A stretch of DNA of 6,368 nt from Acidobacteriota bacterium (GTDB taxonomy: Bacteria; Acidobacteriota; Terriglobia; Acidiferrales; UBA7541), in NCBI GenBank assembly GCA_003224075.1, contig QHYF01000010.1, positions 1 through 6,368 of the forward strand, written 5' to 3'. The notes below the pieces were generated by a model that saw only the letters and a list, made by a program, of their open reading frames with translations, was not told the origin of the DNA and did no database searches. The translations under genes and the position numbers were made by a program. Below are positions 1-6,368 of the stretch, piece after piece; the stretch's first letter is position 1, and every line of letters starts with the position of its first letter.

Positions 1-632
1 TTCGAGCTGCCATCGCGGCTCGAAGCAAGAAGGTCGGCAGCATTCCCACGCATGGACTCCGGTTCGAGCGATCCGCTTATGACCAAAGAATGAGCAGGCA
101 AAGGCGGCGAGTCCTTGAAAAGCAGCATCTCCGGCCGGGCGCCGTGAGCCGCCTGCATCGGCGCAGGCGAAATGGCGATCACTCCGGCCACCGAAACACG
201 GGATGCAATGCGAAGAGCGATGGCGCCACCCATCGAATGACCCGCAAGGATGGTGCGATCGGCTCTAATCACGCCGCGCGCGAGCAGCTCCCGCAGAAGC
301 GCTTCTCCGCAGCGTTCCGCGCGCTCGGGCGAAAATGGACCGGGCGTGCGCCCGTGGCCTGGAAAATCTGGAGCGTAGACCCGGAGATTCTGCTCGGCAA
401 AGCCTCGCGCCAGGTACGACATGATTTTCTTGTTCGCGGAAATTCCATGAAACAATACGACCGATCCTTGAGAAGCTTCTGCGGATTTTTCCGCGACCGT
501 CGTTTCCATCCGGCAGCCGCCGGCATCGACGAGGTACGTCTTCTCGCGATACGGAGTTGGCACGGCAAGCCACAGTCCCAGCCCGCACAGCAGAACTCCC
601 GCAAGTGCTCGTATCGCCTGTCGTGATTTCAT
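1..632 (-). CDS. Alpha/beta hydrolase, N-terminally membrane-anchored (partial, runs off left edge)
   Basis: Reading leftward from ATG 632-630, the frame stays open for 210 codons to the window edge, so the C-terminus is missing. Residues 5-25 form a hydrophobic segment after MKSRQ, either a signal peptide or a single membrane anchor, which puts the enzyme in the periplasm or on the inner membrane. The fold signature is clear: VVLFHG with HG at 62-63 (oxyanion strand and loop), YAPDFPGHGRTPG at 86-98, and GHSMGG at 131-136 with Ser133 as the expected nucleophile. After the strand LVISGS (183-188) the usual acid position appears to be Glu190 rather than Asp. The catalytic His would lie beyond the edge. 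An in-frame TAA lies 12 bases upstream of the ATG, and a GTG at 635 is the only other start. There is no clear Shine-Dalgarno. The gene begins 9 bases after the glycosyltransferase stop, suggesting coupling. Substrate unknown: esterase, lipase-like or peptidase are all possible. Confidence 0.88.
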   Translation of the reverse strand, partial: MKSRQAIRALAGVLLCGLGLWLAVPTPYREKTYLVDAGGCRMETTVAEKSAEASQGSVVLFHGISANKKIMSYLARGFAEQNLRVYAPDFPGHGRTPGPFSPERAERCGEALLRELLARGVIRADRTILAGHSMGGAIALRIASRVSVAGVIAISPAPMQAAHGARPEMLLFKDSPPLPAHSLVISGSLEPESMRGNAADLLASSRDGSS

Positions 633-641
633 CACTTGCGT

Positions 642-1898
642 TTATTCAACGCTCGGATCGCGCATCGGCGTGACGGTGTTGAGGGGCTGAGTCGAGACTA
701 GGCGGATCTGTTCTTCGAATAGCTGCTGAAAAGGGCTCGGTGGAGTCATGTCACGTGCCTTCCGATAGGCAGTCACAGCCTGTTCGCGATCGCCGCGAAG
801 CAAATTCAGGTTCCCCAGCATCATCCACCCACCGAAGTCAGCCGGACGCAGCGCGAGGCCCTCTTTCAAGAGACTTTCGATTCTCGGTAATTCCGGTTTG
901 GGTTCCTCCAGCAACCTCTGAGCGCGGTCGAATAGTGCGTCGGCTCTAGCATTAGGCAAATAGTAGGTACCGCGATATACAAGAATGTTTCCCATGCGGT
1001 CTACGGGCTGCGCGTCTCGCAACGCCTTATAATCCGTCCATATTGCCGGAGCAACAGCAGTCGCGAGCACAATGAATGTACCGGAAACCGTGGCAGGCGG
1101 CAGAAATTCTCCATCGCGGTCAATCAATGCCTTGACTTTTAGATGACGATAGCCGATCAGATCTGGCTTGACGAAAGAAGGGTAGTAGATCAGATAAGGC
1201 ACTTCCCTAACCGGCTCAAGTTTGCGGCGGCAGTAATCGGCGATTTCTTTGTCGCGCTGGCCGAGATCAACCCCGTCATTGCGGAAGTAGCGATAAGCAT
1301 GGCTGGTCCCGCCCCCCAGGATGTTGTGGTACTCCCATGGCCTTTCGACGGCTAAGGCGGGTAGGCAACTGAGTACGGTAATTCCCAGTACGCTGGCACT
1401 AATCATCTTAGTGCGCAGCTGCACCAGATACTGCGTCGCGAATCCCGCCAAGATAGCCATCACGAAATAAATGGTTAATGTGTGTCTTACCCCCGCGTAG
1501 TCCGCGCTCGACCGTGCCAGGATGACAATGATCGCGACGCAAAGGAGGAGGAGAACACCCACAGCAAGTTTGTCTCGCCTTGATGTGCTTCGCTTGAGCA
1601 CTATTGCACAGCCGAAACAAGCCAAGAGTGTCAGCGCAATTGGCAGCCTAACCGCAATGTAGCCAGGAAAAATCAGCGGGCGCGGCTCCATGAATGTCAG
1701 GTGGCCAAAGGCATACGTAGAATACGAACGCCCTTCCAGACCAGTGCGGACAATGTCCGCAAGACCCCAGATGTACGAGCGCGGCAGAACTCGCCACTTC
1801 GTCAGGCCGGTCAGAGCGGCCCGCCAAATTGGAGCGGGCGATTGAACTTCTCCTGTGCCTGGTTGCCCTCGTAGTAGCGGAATCGGTAGGTCCCCCAA
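642..1898 (-). CDS. C-terminal part of PMT/GT39-like membrane glycosyltransferase with TPR tail (separated from its N-terminal part by a frameshift)
   Basis: This frame (418 codons from a TTG at 1898) continues the protein of the upstream frame, which ends at 1811. Its first ~23 residues merely shadow that gene. Credible coding begins near IWRAAL (residue 24), followed by LPRSYIWGLAD (39-48), typical of the middle of PMT-family enzymes. Four hydrophobic segments follow at about 79-101, 110-128, 140-159 and 164-184. The motif PWEYHNILGGG...GVDLGQ (187-214) matches the membrane-exit region of this family (fN.laGG...n.DwGQ). The soluble C-terminus, probably periplasmic, ends with a TPR-like unit at about 352-386 (LGNLNLLRGDREQAVTAYRKA). 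The stop is TAA 644-642. No ATG exists before Met70, so independent translation as a complete gene is unlikely. Known for the family: transfer of a sugar from a polyprenyl-phosphate donor. The acceptor here is unknown. Confidence 0.8.
   Translation of the reverse strand: MGDLPIPLLRGQPGTGEVQSPAPIWRAALTGLTKWRVLPRSYIWGLADIVRTGLEGRSYSTYAFGHLTFMEPRPLIFPGYIAVRLPIALTLLACFGCAIVLKRSTSRRDKLAVGVLLLLCVAIIVILARSSADYAGVRHTLTIYFVMAILAGFATQYLVQLRTKMISASVLGITVLSCLPALAVERPWEYHNILGGGTSHAYRYFRNDGVDLGQRDKEIADYCRRKLEPVREVPYLIYYPSFVKPDLIGYRHLKVKALIDRDGEFLPPATVSGTFIVLATAVAPAIWTDYKALRDAQPVDRMGNILVYRGTYYLPNARADALFDRAQRLLEEPKPELPRIESLLKEGLALRPADFGGWMMLGNLNLLRGDREQAVTAYRKARDMTPPSPFQQLFEEQIRLVSTQPLNTVTPMRDPSVE
1811..1850 (-). 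other. Probable frameshift site in the glycosyltransferase gene
   Basis: Upstream coding is in the frame of ATG 2647 and downstream coding is in the frame that is -1 relative to it. One missing base (or two extra) between about 1850 and the TGA at 1813-1811 would join them. Reading across with one base restored gives FNRPL directly followed by IWRAALTGLTKW. I see no classic X XXY YYZ slippery heptamer in frame before the TGA, so an indel mutation or an assembly error is more likely than programmed frameshifting. Confidence 0.75.
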
Positions 1899-2647
1899 AG
1901 TATGGCCACAGCCCCGGCAAGCACGATTAAAAAAACCGCAGATCTTCGAAGCGCCGTGAGCTTAAACTTCCGGAACTGCCATAGCAGAGTTGCTAAGCCG
2001 AGTGCCCCTGTAAAGGCGAATGATATTAATCCTGAATGTTTGACCGAGAGCGTAAGCCCAAGCGTGATGGCGAGCAGACAGAGACTTGCCACCGACCAGT
2101 TGCGAAGCGTATGGATACAAATGAGGACACTAGTCACGGACAAAAGCCCGACGGGCAGATCGGTCATCACCACTGGCCAGTGGGCGGCGACGGTCGGGTC
2201 GATCAAGACGAATAACAGAGACCCTAGGGCAACCATTCCGGCAAAGACGCGGAAGGTTGCAAGTGCGAAGAGCAACAGCAGCAAACCGTTGAACAGGTAC
2301 ATCACCCTGCGAACTCGCGACTGGATAAGGTCGGCGTCATTACGGCCGTACACTATGTCCTCGACGAACTTGCGTTCATCTAGCTTGTCGTGCAAGGGGC
2401 CAGGCTCGGAAAAGTAAGAAAAGCTTCGCGTCGCGGCCAATCCCGCAACTAGCTTGGCCAACGGTGGATGCTCGGGGTTGAGGTAGTATTCGCCCGTCCG
2501 GAGATAAGCGACTCCGGCAGTGATGTGCCATGGCTCATCGATCGTAAAGCCATCCCTACGGGTGGCCCAAGCCGAGCGAAGCACACCACCAGCGATCAGA
2601 AAAATGGCCAGGGCCAGAAATACGCGCCAATTATCCAGCCAATTCAT
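1811..2647 (-). CDS. N-terminal part of PMT/GT39-like integral membrane glycosyltransferase (ends early at a frameshift)
   Basis: 278 codons from ATG 2647-2645. Residues 9-23 form the first membrane segment. It is followed by the first periplasmic loop with FTIDEPWHITAGVAYL: Asp37-Glu38 fit the catalytic acidic pair of GT-C enzymes, and NPEHPPLAK (57-65) is the signature of the polyprenyl-phosphate sugar transferase branch. Further hydrophobic segments lie at about 116-135, 136-150, 164-180, 186-200, 206-223 and 236-252. HWPVVMTDLP (156-165) and the KHSG motif (203-206) are also typical. After YRFRYYEGNQ...KFNRPL (255-272) the frame reads six non-homologous residues and stops at TGA 1813-1811, in the middle of the expected fold. 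The downstream frame carries the rest; joined, the protein would be about 670 residues, a normal length. A GGAGG lies 15 bases upstream of the ATG, too far for direct use (see the leader mini-ORF). Dolichyl- or undecaprenyl-phosphate sugar donors are known for relatives; specificity here is unknown. Confidence 0.85.
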   Translation of the reverse strand: MNWLDNWRVFLALAIFLIAGGVLRSAWATRRDGFTIDEPWHITAGVAYLRTGEYYLNPEHPPLAKLVAGLAATRSFSYFSEPGPLHDKLDERKFVEDIVYGRNDADLIQSRVRRVMYLFNGLLLLLFALATFRVFAGMVALGSLLFVLIDPTVAAHWPVVMTDLPVGLLSVTSVLICIHTLRNWSVASLCLLAITLGLTLSVKHSGLISFAFTGALGLATLLWQFRKFKLTALRRSAVFLIVLAGAVAILWGTYRFRYYEGNQAQEKFNRPLQFGGPL

Positions 2648-2667
2648 CAGCCGGGCATTATACCTCC
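2645..2667 (-). promoter_or_regulatory. Shine-Dalgarno plus three-codon leader mini-ORF coupled by TGATG to the glycosyltransferase start
   Basis: On the minus strand GGAGG (2667-2663) stands 4 bases before an ATG at 2658-2656. That ATG opens Met-Pro-Gly and then a TGA at 2649-2647, whose final A is the first base of the glycosyltransferase ATG (TGATG). GGAGG is 15 bases from the gene's own ATG, beyond usual spacing. Ribosomes may load at the mini-ORF and restart at the overlapping ATG. The layout is seen directly; its function is inferred. Confidence 0.4.
2657..2662 (-). promoter_or_regulatory. Possible -10 box (TATAAT) before the glycosyltransferase
   Basis: A perfect TATAAT reads leftward at 2662-2657, just after the GGAGG. 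No convincing -35 element lies 16-18 bases upstream (GTCCCC at 17). If used, transcripts would start near 2650, at or next to the ATG at 2647, and would exclude the Shine-Dalgarno, so the two signals would be alternatives. Confidence 0.25.
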
Positions 2668-2803
2668 GGGCGCTCTAAGGGGGACTGGCCGTTGCAGACG
2701 CAGCACAGTTCGCGGTTGCCGTAGGAATACTTATCTGTACTTGACGACTATTTTCTGAAGGTGTCCTTGCGTCATCCGGATTTGAACAACCACATGTTAA
2801 TTC

Positions 2804-2823
2804 CCGGGTAGTCGGCTACCCGG
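2804..2823. repeat. Perfect 8-bp hairpin or palindrome with TCGG loop
   Basis: CCGGGTAG (2804-2811) and CTACCCGG (2816-2823) are exact reverse complements around a 4-base loop TCGG. No T-run follows on either strand, so this is not a standard intrinsic terminator. It lies between divergent genes, about 157 bases before the leftward start and 180 before the rightward start. An operator-like binding site or a structured leader element is possible. Confidence 0.5.
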
Positions 2824-2918
2824 AAGTATTCCCTGGACCTCAAAATGCCTTGGAAGAAGTTGCCAACTCCTGATGAGTCATGTGATCGGAGACTGACCCA
2901 CTATCCCGCTGCCGGCCC

Positions 2919-2948
2919 TTGCGCGCCGCATCTCCAGCGCGTGATAAA
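2919..2948 (+). promoter_or_regulatory. Weak candidate promoter for rfaE2-mfd
   Basis: TTGCGC (2919-2924) and GATAAA (2943-2948) are separated by 18 bases. Each matches the sigma-70 consensus only partly (3/6 and 4/6). A start near 2955 would give a leader of about 50 bases ending in the rfaE2 RBS. The position is plausible but the match is poor. Confidence 0.2.
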
Positions 2949-2991
2949 CTACTGCTTCGGGCGGCTTCACTCTGGTTCTTTTCCGGCCTGC

Positions 2992-2998
2992 AGGGAGA
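2992..2998 (+). promoter_or_regulatory. Ribosome binding site fixing the TTG start of rfaE2
   Basis: AGGGAGA ends 4 bases before TTG 3003-3005. It supports this start over the in-frame TTG at 2919, which would add 28 residues without family resemblance and has no comparable signal. Confidence 0.65.
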
Positions 2999-3002
2999 CT
3001 CT

Positions 3003-3500
3003 TTGAACCCGGCAATCCTGACACTTGACGAAGCGATTTTGCGGTTTGGCCGCGAGAAACGCAACGGACGGCGCATCGTTTTTACGAATGGCTGCTTTGA
3101 CCTGCTTCATCCCGGCCACATTCGCAGCCTGGAGCTCGCCCGCGGCCTGGGAGATGTGCTCATTGTTGGGCTGAATGGTGACGCCAGCGTCCGCCAATTG
3201 AAAGGTCCGGGCCGTCCGGTCATTGCCGAACGCGAGCGCGCGGAAATTCTCGCTGCGCTGGAATCCGTGGACGCCGTCGTCATTTTCGATGATTTGACGC
3301 CGCGCGAAGTGATTTCCCGATTGCTCCCGGACGTCTTGGTAAAAGGCGGCGATTGGGCGGGCGACCAGATCGTTGGCCGCGAAGAAGTGGAGGCCGCCGG
3401 CGGGCGCGTGGTCTCGATTCCCGTCGTTCCCGGCTATTCGACAACCGCCATTCTGCGGAAAATTCGCGAAGGGGCGCGGGCTTCTCGCGCGGAATCCTGA
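3003..3500 (+). CDS. rfaE2: D-glycero-beta-D-manno-heptose 1-phosphate adenylyltransferase (stand-alone)
   Basis: Transfers AMP from ATP to heptose 1-phosphate, giving ADP-heptose for the LPS inner core, in the cytoplasm. From TTG 3003 the protein has 165 residues, the normal size for the isolated adenylyltransferase domain that forms the C-terminal half of E. coli HldE. IVFTNGCFDLLHPGHI (25-40) contains the nucleotidyltransferase HxGH signature (His36, His39). LNGDASVRQLKGPGRP (57-72), ERAEILAALESVDAVVIFDD (78-97, first residues shown), LLPDVLVKGGDW (107-118), and GYSTTAIL (144-151) follow the family pattern through to its end. The kinase half (RfaE1) is not fused and not in this window. The stop TGA 3498-3500 lies 10 bases before mfd, so the two probably share a transcript. 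The start choice rests on the RBS at 2992-2998. Confidence in function is high; glycerol-3-phosphate or FAD synthetase-like relatives are less likely given the KGGDW and GYSTT motifs. Confidence 0.95.
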   Translation: MNPAILTLDEAILRFGREKRNGRRIVFTNGCFDLLHPGHIRSLELARGLGDVLIVGLNGDASVRQLKGPGRPVIAERERAEILAALESVDAVVIFDDLTPREVISRLLPDVLVKGGDWAGDQIVGREEVEAAGGRVVSIPVVPGYSTTAILRKIREGARASRAES

Positions 3501-3510
3501 TCAAGCACGC

Positions 3511-6368
3511 ATGATACTTCCTGCCGTCCGTGAAAGATTGGAGGCCTTGCTTCGCCATGCGGCGATGGAGGGCCCCTTAACCGCTCTGCGCGCCGGCGCG
3601 GATCATGTCTCCATCACCGGCCTCCACGACGTCGCCAAGGCCCTTGCCGCCGCGTATTTGGCGCACGAGCTGCGGCGGCCGGCTTTTTTCGTGACGGATT
3701 CCAATCGCCGCGCCGAAGCGCTGGCGGAAACACTGCGCTTCTTTGGCGGCATTTTTCCAGGCGCCACCGGCGGCGTGGCCACGCTTCCCGCCTTTGACAG
3801 GCTTCCCTGGGAATCGCAGAGCCCCCACGCGGATATTCTCGAACGCCGCGCCGCTACGCTTTTTCGCCTTGCTGATGGACAAATCTCGCTGGTGATTGCG
3901 CCCATCGCCGCGGCGCTTTGGCGTTATCAGGATCCTGCCGCGTATCTCTACCTGGCGCGAACTCTGGCCAAGGATTCGGAGATTCCGCATGAGGAACTCG
4001 TCACGCACCTTGCTTCCGTCGGCTACACGCGAACCGAAATGGTGGAATTGCCGGGACAATTCGCGGTCCGCGGCGGCATCATCGACGTGTTTTCGCCCGA
4101 AGCGCCGCGGCCGGTACGCATTGAACTGTTCGGCGACACCGTGGAATCCGTGCGTGAATTCGACCCTCGCACGCAGCGCTCAATCGCCCCGGTGGTGCGC
4201 GCGACGCTGCTGCCTTTGACCGAATGGTCCCTCCCGGGACCCGAGAAAACGGAGCTGGATGTTTCAGCCTCGTGGGAGGCGCCATCGTTTTTCGGCCCTT
4301 CGCGCGAGCCTGCACCGAGCGCGCTCTTTGAGTCGGCGGAGAGTTCACTGCGGCCCGTCGTTTTCCTCGATGAGCCGCAAACTCTGCGCCGGGCCGCAGC
4401 GGAGCACCTCGCGGCGGTCACGGAAAATTACGAACGCTACGGGCATGCTAACTCTCCCGCCCCCTCTGACTATTTTTGGTCCGAACAGGAGTTTGCCGCA
4501 GCCCTGGCTAAGACATCACAAGTTCACATCGAGCAACTGGCGCTCGGCATTGGTTCCGCGCCTCAATTTGAGCTCTCATCTCGGCCCAGCGCGCGCTTTC
4601 ACGGGGATGTTGTGGCCTGTATGGGAGACGTGAAGTCGCAATTGGCTTCCGGCGGCACGGTTTTCCTTACCGCGGCAAGCACGGGAGAGATCGAACGGTT
4701 TGCGGACATCTGCCGCGAGTATGAAGTGCCCTATCTGCTCGGCGAATCGGAAGATGCTGCCGCCGGTTTTACCGCCGAAGGCGCGCTCGAGTCCGCCGCC
4801 CTGCTGCTGATTCGCGCGCCTTTCGCGGAGGGCGTGACGTTTCCGGACGCCAAGCTCACGCTGTTTGGGCACGCCGACCTCTTCGATGTCACTCCCACGG
4901 TCGAGCGCCCCAGCCGAAAGATTCGCACTTCCGGCTTCTTCAGCGACTTCGCGGAATTGAAGCCCGGCGATTTCGTGGTCCATGTGGACCACGGTATTGG
5001 GCAGTTCGAAGGGCTTCGCCAGATTGAATCAAACGGGCACCACGGCGAGTTCATGCTTCTCAGATACGCCGAAGATGCGCGGCTCTACGTTCCGCTCGAA
5101 CGCATGGACCTGGTGCAGAACTATCGCGTGCTGGAAGGGGCGCATCCGCCGCTGGACAGGCTCGGCGGCACGGCTTGGAACTCGCGCAAGACGCGCGCGC
5201 GCAAGTCGGTCGAAGACATGGCCGACCAGCTTCTTGCGCTTTACGCGCAGCGCAAGACCACGCCGGGCTTCACCTTCTCGCCGGACAGCAATTTCCAGCG
5301 CGAATTCGAGGACGCCTTCGAATTCGAAGAAACTGCGGACCAAATTACCGCCATCAGCGACATCAAGCGCGACATGGAAGGCGGCCAGCCTATGGACCGC
5401 CTGCTCTGCGGCGACGTCGGTTATGGCAAGACGGAAGTGGCCATGCGCGCCGCCTTCAAAACAGTGATGGACAACAAGCAAGTGGCCGTTCTCGCCCCCA
5501 CGACGGTGCTCACCTTCCAACATTTCGAAACCTTTAAGAAACGGCTCGCTGCTTTTCCCGTGAACATTGAGATGCTCAGCCGTTTTCGCAGCGCCGCGGA
5601 GCAGAAGAAAGTTCTCGCTGGCTTGGAAACCGGCAAAGTTGACATTGTCATTGGCACGCACCGGCTGCTTTCGAAAGACGTTAAATTTGCCGACCTCGGC
5701 TTGCTGATCGTGGATGAAGAGCAGCGCTTCGGCGTAACTCACAAAGAGCGGCTCAAGGAACTGCGAAAGAACGTGGACGCGCTCGCGCTCTCCGCCACGC
5801 CGATCCCGCGCACGCTGCACATGTCGCTGGTTGGGCTTCGCGACATGTCCGTCATCGAGACCCCGCCTCGCGACCGCCTCGCGATTCAGACCGTGGTGGC
5901 GCCCTTCCAGGAAGATTTGGTCCGGCGGGCCATCGAGACCGAGCTGGCGCGCGAAGGCCAGGTTTTTTTCATACACAATCGCGTCGAATCAATCCATTCG
6001 CTGGGAGACATGGTGACGAAACTGGTTCCGAAGGCACGCGTGGTCGTGGCCCATGGCCAGATGGGCGAGAAAGAACTCGAAAGCGTGATGCTGAAATTCA
6101 TTCGTGACCAAGCGGATGTGCTGGTCGCCACAACCATCGTCGAAAATGGTTTGGACATTCCGCGCGCGAACACCATTTTGATCAATCGTGCTGACCGTTT
6201 GGGCCTTGCGGAACTTTACCAGCTCCGCGGACGCGTGGGCCGTTCCAGCCAGCGCGCTTACGCCTATTTGCTGGTTCCTCCTGAGGCGACGCTCTCGGAC
6301 GTCGCGAGAAAACGGCTCGCCGCCATGAAGGAATTCAGCGAACTCGGCGCTGGATTCCGCATCGCCGC
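3511..6368 (+). CDS. mfd: Transcription-repair coupling factor Mfd (partial, runs off right edge)
   Basis: A DNA translocase that removes RNA polymerase stalled at lesions and recruits UvrA for excision repair. 952 codons are present; full proteins have about 1150. Order: UvrB-like module at about 20-330, with LPAFDRLPWES (92-102) and ELPGQFAVRGGIIDVF (179-194); CarD-like RNA polymerase interaction domain starting LKPGDFVVHVDHGIGQFEG (483-501); RecA-like motor 1 with Walker A GDVGYGKTEVA (634-644, Lys640), GTHRLL (715-720), DEEQ (735-738) and SATPIPRT (761-768); motor 2 with VATTIVENGLDIPRAN (872-887) and QLRGRVGRS (904-912). All helicase motifs are intact. The missing end is the TRCF C-terminal domain, which masks UvrA binding in known proteins. 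ATG 3511 fits the family N-terminus (VRERLEALL). There is no good Shine-Dalgarno, so coupling to rfaE2 10 bases upstream is likely. Confidence 0.98.
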   Translation, partial: MILPAVRERLEALLRHAAMEGPLTALRAGADHVSITGLHDVAKALAAAYLAHELRRPAFFVTDSNRRAEALAETLRFFGGIFPGATGGVATLPAFDRLPWESQSPHADILERRAATLFRLADGQISLVIAPIAAALWRYQDPAAYLYLARTLAKDSEIPHEELVTHLASVGYTRTEMVELPGQFAVRGGIIDVFSPEAPRPVRIELFGDTVESVREFDPRTQRSIAPVVRATLLPLTEWSLPGPEKTELDVSASWEAPSFFGPSREPAPSALFESAESSLRPVVFLDEPQTLRRAAAEHLAAVTENYERYGHANSPAPSDYFWSEQEFAAALAKTSQVHIEQLALGIGSAPQFELSSRPSARFHGDVVACMGDVKSQLASGGTVFLTAASTGEIERFADICREYEVPYLLGESEDAAAGFTAEGALESAALLLIRAPFAEGVTFPDAKLTLFGHADLFDVTPTVERPSRKIRTSGFFSDFAELKPGDFVVHVDHGIGQFEGLRQIESNGHHGEFMLLRYAEDARLYVPLERMDLVQNYRVLEGAHPPLDRLGGTAWNSRKTRARKSVEDMADQLLALYAQRKTTPGFTFSPDSNFQREFEDAFEFEETADQITAISDIKRDMEGGQPMDRLLCGDVGYGKTEVAMRAAFKTVMDNKQVAVLAPTTVLTFQHFETFKKRLAAFPVNIEMLSRFRSAAEQKKVLAGLETGKVDIVIGTHRLLSKDVKFADLGLLIVDEEQRFGVTHKERLKELRKNVDALALSATPIPRTLHMSLVGLRDMSVIETPPRDRLAIQTVVAPFQEDLVRRAIETELAREGQVFFIHNRVESIHSLGDMVTKLVPKARVVVAHGQMGEKELESVMLKFIRDQADVLVATTIVENGLDIPRANTILINRADRLGLAELYQLRGRVGRSSQRAYAYLLVPPEATLSDVARKRLAAMKEFSELGAGFRIA

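Larger units (their letters stand above)
2648..3002. other. Divergent intergenic region, no gene seen
   Basis: 355 bases between two divergent starts. I see no credible coding frame: possible short frames lack family resemblance. It contains the leader signals of the leftward glycosyltransferase, a hairpin at 2804-2823, a distant 9-bp inverted repeat, and the promoter and RBS region of rfaE2-mfd at its right end. No tRNA or known riboswitch is recognisable. Confidence 0.7.

Noticed and set aside
90..626. Rightward open frame of 178 codons at the left end
   Set aside because: Its translation is Arg/Ser-rich and without motifs, while the opposite strand encodes a clear alpha/beta hydrolase over the same bases.
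1811..1850. Programmed -1 frameshift joining the two glycosyltransferase frames
   Set aside because: No slippery heptamer in the right phase is visible before the TGA, and this family is not known to use recoding. An indel is the simpler explanation.
2770..2795. T-loop-like TTCAAATCC on the minus strand suggesting a tRNA end
   Set aside because: The five bases on each side of the loop do not pair (GGTTG against CCGGA), and no acceptor, D or anticodon arms can be drawn around it.
2804..2823. Hairpin as an intrinsic terminator
   Set aside because: No T-tract follows on either strand, and it sits between divergent starts, where no transcript is expected to end.
2919..3002. N-terminal extension of rfaE2 from TTG 2919
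   Set aside because: The extra residues do not resemble the family, and the well-spaced AGGGAGA favours TTG 3003.
5029..5976. Long antisense open frame (315 codons) opposite mfd
   Set aside because: It lies wholly inside a well-supported mfd with intact motifs. Long antisense frames are common in GC-rich genes, and its translation shows no recognisable domain.

Overview
The window looks like chromosomal DNA of a moderately GC-rich Gram-negative bacterium. The heptose adenylyltransferase gene points to an LPS-type outer membrane. The gene types (membrane glycosyltransferase with a TPR tail, stand-alone rfaE2, mfd) remind me of Acidobacteriota. That placement is an inference from style and gene content; no marker here proves it. 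I see no mobile element, CRISPR array, rRNA or tRNA.

Left part, minus strand (1-2647): a two-gene block transcribed leftward. First comes a large PMT/GT39-like integral membrane glycosyltransferase with a C-terminal TPR region. It is split into two overlapping reading frames (2647-1811 and 1898-642) by what looks like a single frameshift near 1811-1850. Nine bases after it starts a membrane-anchored alpha/beta hydrolase (632 to beyond position 1) with a clear GHSMGG nucleophile elbow. It runs off the left edge.

Centre (2648-3002): a 355-bp divergent intergenic region. It holds a strong Shine-Dalgarno with a three-codon mini-ORF coupled by TGATG to the glycosyltransferase start, a perfect TATAAT overlapping that signal, an 8-bp perfect hairpin, a 9-bp inverted repeat 91 bp apart, and the RBS of the rightward operon.

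Right part, plus strand (3003-6368): rfaE2 (ADP-heptose branch of LPS core synthesis, TTG start) followed after 10 bp by mfd (transcription-repair coupling factor), which is open to the right edge and lacks only its C-terminal part of roughly 200 residues. The two are probably cotranscribed.

Functionally the window combines cell-envelope glycan chemistry (glycosyltransferase, heptose activation) with DNA repair. The genes are mostly ordinary families. The points most worth a second look are the frameshift in the glycosyltransferase and the mini-ORF leader. I did not find convincing evidence of a new system.
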